From Candidatus Mediterraneibacter excrementavium (lineage in GTDB: Bacteria > Bacillota > Clostridia > Lachnospirales > Lachnospiraceae): 35,591 nt of DNA. The position numbers were made by a program, and so were the translations under genes. The stretch is from contig DWVL01000079.1 in the NCBI GenBank assembly GCA_019120275.1, forward strand, positions 1 to 35,591. Reading direction: 5' to 3'. The notes below the pieces were generated by a model, which was not told where the DNA came from, ran no database searches, and saw only the letters and a program-made list of their open reading frames with translations. Shown piece after piece: positions 32,099 to 35,591 of this stretch. How positions within the stretch are numbered: the first letter of the stretch is position 1; each line of letters starts with the position of its first letter.

Positions 32099-33382
32099 AT
32101 GTTCGCTGACAGAGCAAAAATATTCATCAGATCCGGTAAAGGCGGCGATGGCCACTGCAGTTTCCGAAGAGAACTGTATGTTCCGAACGGAGGTCCCGAC
32201 GGCGGCGACGGCGGAAGAGGAGGCGACCTGATCTTTGAAGTTGATGAAGGTCTTAATACCCTGTCAGACTACCGGCACAGACGCAAATACGCAGCCGGGG
32301 ACGGAGAACCCGGAGGCAAACGCCGCTGTCACGGTAAGGACGGTACAGATCTGGTCCTCTATGTTCCGGAAGGCACCGTGATCAAAGAGGCCTCATCCGG
32401 GAAAGTCATCGCAGATATGTCCGGCAGCAACCGCCGGCAGGTCGTACTGAAGGGCGGTAAAGGCGGACTTGGCAACCAGCATTTTGCGACCGCCACCATG
32501 CAGGTGCCGAAATATGCCCAGCCCGGCCAGCCGGCCCGTGAACTGGAAGTGTGTCTGGAACTGAAAGTGATCGCAGACGTAGGTCTGATCGGTTTTCCAA
32601 ATGTAGGTAAATCAACACTTCTTTCCAGAGTGACAAACGCCGATCCCAAAATCGCCAACTATCATTTCACTACGCTGACGCCTAATCTTGGCGTAGTTGA
32701 TCTTGAAGGGGCAAAGGGATTTGTTATGGCTGACATCCCCGGACTGATCGAAGGCGCTTCCGAAGGAGTCGGACTGGGACACGAGTTTCTGCGCCATATC
32801 GAGCGCACGAAGCTTATGATCAATGTGGTAGATGCGGCGGGAAGTGAAGGGCGCGATCCGGTCGACGACATCCACAAGATCAATGCAGAGCTCGAGGCAT
32901 ATAATCCGGAGATTGCCAAAAGGCCTCAGGTGATCGCCGCCAATAAGACAGATCTCATCTATGATCCGGAGGATGATCCGATAGAACGTCTGAAAAAAGA
33001 ATTTGAACCGGAAGGGATCCCTGTATTCCCAATCTCAGGTGCAACCGGGAAAGGGGTATCGGAACTTCTTTACTACGTAAGCAGACGGCTTGAGGACATG
33101 GACCAGACACCGGTTGTATTTGAGCAGGAATATTTCCCTGAAGATGAACTGATCTACGAGGAACTTCCGTATACCGTTTCTGTGGAAGATGGTGTGTATA
33201 TCGTAGAAGGACCGAAGATAGAAAAGATGCTCGGATACACGAATCTGGATTCAGAAAAAGGATTTGCCTTTTTTCAGAAATTCCTTAAGGAGACCGGCAT
33301 CCTGGATGAATTGGAGAACAAGGGGATCCAGGAAGGAGATACTGTTAAAATGTACGGTCTGCAGTTTGATTACTACAAATAG
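32099..33382 (+). CDS. obgE: Obg-family GTPase
   Basis: 427 residues with the three-domain form typical of Gram-positive Obg. The Gly-rich Obg fold (1-158) contains 'GPDGGDGGRGGDL'. The G domain follows with G1 'GFPNVGKST', G3 'DIPGL' and G4 'NKTD', and a C-terminal OCT domain occupies about 350-427 ('GPKIEKMLGYTNL'). Obg binds the 50S subunit and couples ribosome assembly to growth state and, in Bacillus, to sporulation. Start chosen at 32099, 4-5 bases after AAAAGGAGA; the frame extends to 32075 without a ribosome site. Confidence 0.97.
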   Translation: MFADRAKIFIRSGKGGDGHCSFRRELYVPNGGPDGGDGGRGGDLIFEVDEGLNTLSDYRHRRKYAAGDGEPGGKRRCHGKDGTDLVLYVPEGTVIKEASSGKVIADMSGSNRRQVVLKGGKGGLGNQHFATATMQVPKYAQPGQPARELEVCLELKVIADVGLIGFPNVGKSTLLSRVTNADPKIANYHFTTLTPNLGVVDLEGAKGFVMADIPGLIEGASEGVGLGHEFLRHIERTKLMINVVDAAGSEGRDPVDDIHKINAELEAYNPEIAKRPQVIAANKTDLIYDPEDDPIERLKKEFEPEGIPVFPISGATGKGVSELLYYVSRRLEDMDQTPVVFEQEYFPEDELIYEELPYTVSVEDGVYIVEGPKIEKMLGYTNLDSEKGFAFFQKFLKETGILDELENKGIQEGDTVKMYGLQFDYYK

Positions 33383-33416
33383 CAGAACGTTTTGAAGCAG
33401 ACAGAAGGAGAGAATT

Positions 33417-33710
33417 ATGACCACCAAACAGAGAGCTTATCTGAAGAGTCTGGCCATGACGATGGATCCGATCTTTCAGGTTGGAAAATCAAGCATGACG
33501 CCCGGACTTACCGAAGCCATTTCAGAAGCGCTTGCAGCGCGTGAACTGATCAAGATCACTGTTCTGAACAACTGTGCGGATGATCCGCGCGAACTGGCGG
33601 AGATCATTGCCGAGCGTACGCACTCGCAGATCGTGCAGGTTATCGGCAAAAAGATCGTCCTCTATCGTGAAGGAAAAGACGATAAGAAGAAGATCATGCT
33701 TCCGCTCTGA
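33417..33710 (+). CDS. yhbY: YhbY-family RNA-binding protein (CRM domain)
   Basis: 97 residues forming one CRM domain, associated with pre-50S ribosomes. 'TKQRAYLKSLAMTMDPIFQVGK' and the GxxG-type loop 'VGKSSMTPG' are present, with 'IGKKIVLYR' at the C-terminus. It lies 34 bases after obgE and 17 before nadD with AGAAGGAGA upstream; this obg-yhbY-nadD order is conserved in Firmicutes. Confidence 0.94.
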   Translation: MTTKQRAYLKSLAMTMDPIFQVGKSSMTPGLTEAISEALAARELIKITVLNNCADDPRELAEIIAERTHSQIVQVIGKKIVLYREGKDDKKKIMLPL

Positions 33711-33727
33711 CACCGGAGGAGATTACA

Positions 33728-34354
33728 ATGAAGACAGGCATTATGGGAGGGACATTTGATCCGATCCATATCGGTCATCTGCTTCTCGGCGAATTCGCTT
33801 ATGAAGATTTTGACCTTGATGAGATCTGGTTTCTGCCAAACGGAAATCCGCCGCACAAAACGACGGATGACAGCGGCATTTCACTTGCAGACCGCATTGA
33901 AATGGTCCGTCTTGCTACAGAAGATATCCCTTATTTCCGTGTAAATCTTTACGAAGCATCGGCACAGAAGCACTCATATACGTTCAGTACGATGAAAGCA
34001 CTCCGGGGGCTTTATCCGGATCATGAGTTTTATTTCATACTTGGCGCGGATTCCCTGTTCTCTATCGAACAGTGGAAGAACTTCCGGGAAATCTTCCCCT
34101 CCTGCACGATCCTCGCAGCCATGAGGGATGACAAAGATGCAGAAAGCATGAAAAGACAGATCCATTATCTGAACGATAAATACGGTGCCGATATCCGGCT
34201 GCTTCAGGCGCCTCTTGTGGAAATCTCATCTACAACTATCCGCAGACGAATCGAAAGAGGACTGTGCATCCGTTACATGGTGCCGGATATCGTGGCAGAT
34301 TATATTGAATGCAACCGGCTGTATACCGGCGGCAGGACGGAAGGAGATGGATGA
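33728..34354 (+). CDS. nadD: nicotinate-nucleotide adenylyltransferase
   Basis: 208 residues. NadD makes deamido-NAD from nicotinate mononucleotide and ATP. The signature 'GGTFDPIHIGHL' (7-18) with the HIGH box, 'LPNGNPPHK', 'FILGADSLFSIEQWKNF' and the C-terminal 'ISSTTIRRRI' motif are all present. Its stop is one base from the yqeK start. Confidence 0.97.
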   Translation: MKTGIMGGTFDPIHIGHLLLGEFAYEDFDLDEIWFLPNGNPPHKTTDDSGISLADRIEMVRLATEDIPYFRVNLYEASAQKHSYTFSTMKALRGLYPDHEFYFILGADSLFSIEQWKNFREIFPSCTILAAMRDDKDAESMKRQIHYLNDKYGADIRLLQAPLVEISSTTIRRRIERGLCIRYMVPDIVADYIECNRLYTGGRTEGDG

Positions 34355-34355
34355 T

Positions 34356-34946
34356 ATGAACGATGAGCTGCTTCAGATCAGAAAAAAACTGGCAAAAAAG
34401 CTGAAGAAAGACCGTTTTGAACACACGATCGGAGTTATGTATACAGCTGCATCCCTTGCAATGTGCTACGGGGAGGATGTGGAAAAAGCACTGACTGCAG
34501 GCCTGCTCCATGATTGTGCAAAATATTGTTCGTCAGAAGAGCAGATCATCCTCTGCCAGAAACACGGAGTTGAACTGACCGGATCAGAACTCGAAATGCC
34601 GGCTCTTATCCACGCAAAACTCGGCGCATATTTCGCATGTCACAAATATAAGATCAGGGACCAGGCCATCCTGGACGCCATCAGATATCACACAACAGGG
34701 CGGCCTGAAATGACGATGCTGGAGAAGATCATTTACATTGCAGATTATATCGAACCGAATCGGAAGCTCATTCCCGGACTTCAGGAAATACGAAGCCTTG
34801 TGTTTCAGGATATCGATCAGGCTGTATATCTGTCCGCCAGACGCACGGTGCGCTACCTGAAAGACGGCGGGAGAGCAGTAGATCCCATGACCGTAACAAC
34901 ATGTGAGTATTATGAAAAACAGATTCAAAGAGGAGACAAATCATGA
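34356..34946 (+). CDS. yqeK: YqeK family HD-domain Ap4A hydrolase
   Basis: 196 residues. YqeK proteins are symmetrical diadenosine tetraphosphate hydrolases with an iron-binding HD domain. His23 ('RFEHTIGV'), His52-Asp53 ('LLHDCAKY') and the later 'IADYIEPNR' are intact. Two ATGs are possible; 34356 is 9 bases after AAGGAG, while 34347 sits directly on it. It overlaps rsfS by 4 bases. Confidence 0.93.
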   Translation: MNDELLQIRKKLAKKLKKDRFEHTIGVMYTAASLAMCYGEDVEKALTAGLLHDCAKYCSSEEQIILCQKHGVELTGSELEMPALIHAKLGAYFACHKYKIRDQAILDAIRYHTTGRPEMTMLEKIIYIADYIEPNRKLIPGLQEIRSLVFQDIDQAVYLSARRTVRYLKDGGRAVDPMTVTTCEYYEKQIQRGDKS

Positions 34947-35299
34947 ATCAGTCAAAAGAAATGGCACGCATAGCCTATCATGCGCTCAGTGAAAAAAAAG
35001 GAGAAGATATCAAGATCATCGATATCACCGGTGTATCGGTGCTTGCGGATTATTTCATCATTGCCAACGGAAACAGCGACAGCCAGGTGAACGCGCTTGT
35101 TGACCACGTGGAAGAAGAACTCCACAAAGCGGGATACCCGTTAAAACAGCGCGAAGGCCGTTCCGGAGCAAGCTGGATCCTGCTTGACTTCGGCGATATC
35201 ATCATCCACGTATTCGATAAAGAAAACCGACTTTTCTATGATCTGGAACGGATCTGGAAAGACGGAAAAGATATCAGTCCGGAAGATCTTGCACAATAA
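34943..35299 (+). CDS. rsfS: ribosomal silencing factor RsfS
   Basis: 118 residues of the RsfS/YbeB/Iojap family, which binds L14 and blocks subunit joining when nutrients are short. 'DIKIIDITGVSVLADYFIIANGNSDSQVNAL' and 'WILLDFGDIIIHVF' are the family motifs. The ATG overlaps the yqeK stop as ATGA. Last gene of the cluster before a strong terminator. Confidence 0.96.
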   Translation: MNQSKEMARIAYHALSEKKGEDIKIIDITGVSVLADYFIIANGNSDSQVNALVDHVEEELHKAGYPLKQREGRSGASWILLDFGDIIIHVFDKENRLFYDLERIWKDGKDISPEDLAQ

Positions 35300-35304
35300 A
35301 AATT

Positions 35305-35347
35305 ATGAGCCTTAGAGGAATCCAGCTGCAATTCCTCTAAGGCTCAT
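35305..35347. terminator. bidirectional terminator between rsfS and lexA
   Basis: A perfect 17-bp stem (35305-35321 with 35331-35347) with a 9-base loop. TTTC follows on the plus strand and AATTTTTATT on the minus strand, so termination is probably stronger for lexA. Confidence 0.92.
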
Positions 35348-35366
35348 TTCATTATGCTGCATTTTA

Positions 35367-35591
35367 TTATCTGAACAATCTGATCACACCGATCACTTTT
35401 CCCAGGATAGAAACTTCTTTTACAATGATCGGATCCATGAAATCATTTTCCGGCTGGAGACGGTACACGCCTTCTTCCTTATAAAATGTCTTGACTGTAG
35501 CACCATCATCCACAAGGGCAACAACCATATCCCCGTTTGACGCCGTATGTTCCTGTTCAACAAGCACCATATCCCCGTCCAGAATACCTGC
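35367..35591 (-). CDS. lexA: LexA repressor, C-terminal part
   Basis: The final 74 residues are in the window; the gene continues past its right edge. '[27 protein letters not shown]' and 'ATVKTFYKE', which carries the catalytic Lys of the Ser-Lys self-cleavage dyad, identify the S24 peptidase domain of LexA. The Ser and the DNA-binding domain lie outside. LexA represses the SOS response and cleaves itself on RecA activation. It converges on rsfS. Confidence 0.93.
   Translation of the reverse strand, partial: AGILDGDMVLVEQEHTASNGDMVVALVDDGATVKTFYKEEGVYRLQPENDFMDPIIVKEVSILGKVIGVIRLFR

Noticed and set aside
1-35591. CRISPR array, phage, transposon, defence system, tRNA or rRNA
   Set aside because: None found: no regularly spaced repeats, no transposase or integrase motifs, and genes are conserved housekeeping families throughout.

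Overview
The window is a chromosomal backbone segment of a spore-forming, low-to-medium GC Firmicute, most likely a member of the Clostridia close to Lachnospiraceae. This is inferred from an alpha/beta small acid-soluble spore protein, a YlbJ-type sporulation membrane protein, an Asp23/FakA/RecG locus beside rpmB, RecU, LexA, Prp with an N-terminally extended L27, and strong AGGAGG ribosome binding sites. Most genes are housekeeping genes packed into operons. I see no insertion sequence, prophage, CRISPR array, tRNA or rRNA, and no gene-free stretch above 300 bases.

Layout. 1-4.8 kb: the start of rpmB (minus), then divergently an Asp23/Gls24 protein, FakA-like kinase, recG and an ssp spore gene. 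4.8-6.5 kb: rsmD, coaD and a coiled-coil protein, read from a promoter that lies inside the ssp terminator. 6.5-7.5 kb: ylbJ on the minus strand; its 3' coding end carries the terminator of the converging coaD operon. 7.6-15.5 kb: an M23 lipoprotein, then a long run of overlapping RNA-modification and unassigned enzymes (RsmB/F-type methyltransferase, RsuA-type and RluA-type pseudouridine synthases, HAD phosphatase, YgiQ radical SAM, SDR) ending in recU. 15.5-20.8 kb: a histidine operon (hisZ-hisG-hisD-hisB-hisIE) behind a perfect-consensus sigma-A promoter. Its last gene is a fusion with a HisF-like N-terminal domain that has lost catalytic residues. 20.8-25.2 kb: a small membrane protein, an M20 amidohydrolase (minus) and a polar amino-acid ABC transporter (minus).

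25.2-29.1 kb: a B12-binding-type radical SAM protein, its DUF2344 partner and an RNase E/G, joined by overlapping non-ATG starts. 29.1-31 kb: aspartate kinase and a CBS-domain protein. 31-35.3 kb: the classic rplU-prp-rpmA-obgE-yhbY-nadD-yqeK-rsfS cluster with an L21-leader-like 5' region. The window ends with the 3' part of lexA on the minus strand behind a 17-bp bidirectional terminator.

The most unusual item is the HisF-like pseudo-domain fused to HisIE. Others worth a second look are the radical SAM/DUF2344/RNase cassette, the RNase E/G without a zinc-link, the 55-nt rluA/recU overlap, and two cases where regulatory signals and other elements share the same DNA (rsmD promoter in the ssp terminator; operon terminator in the ylbJ coding sequence).
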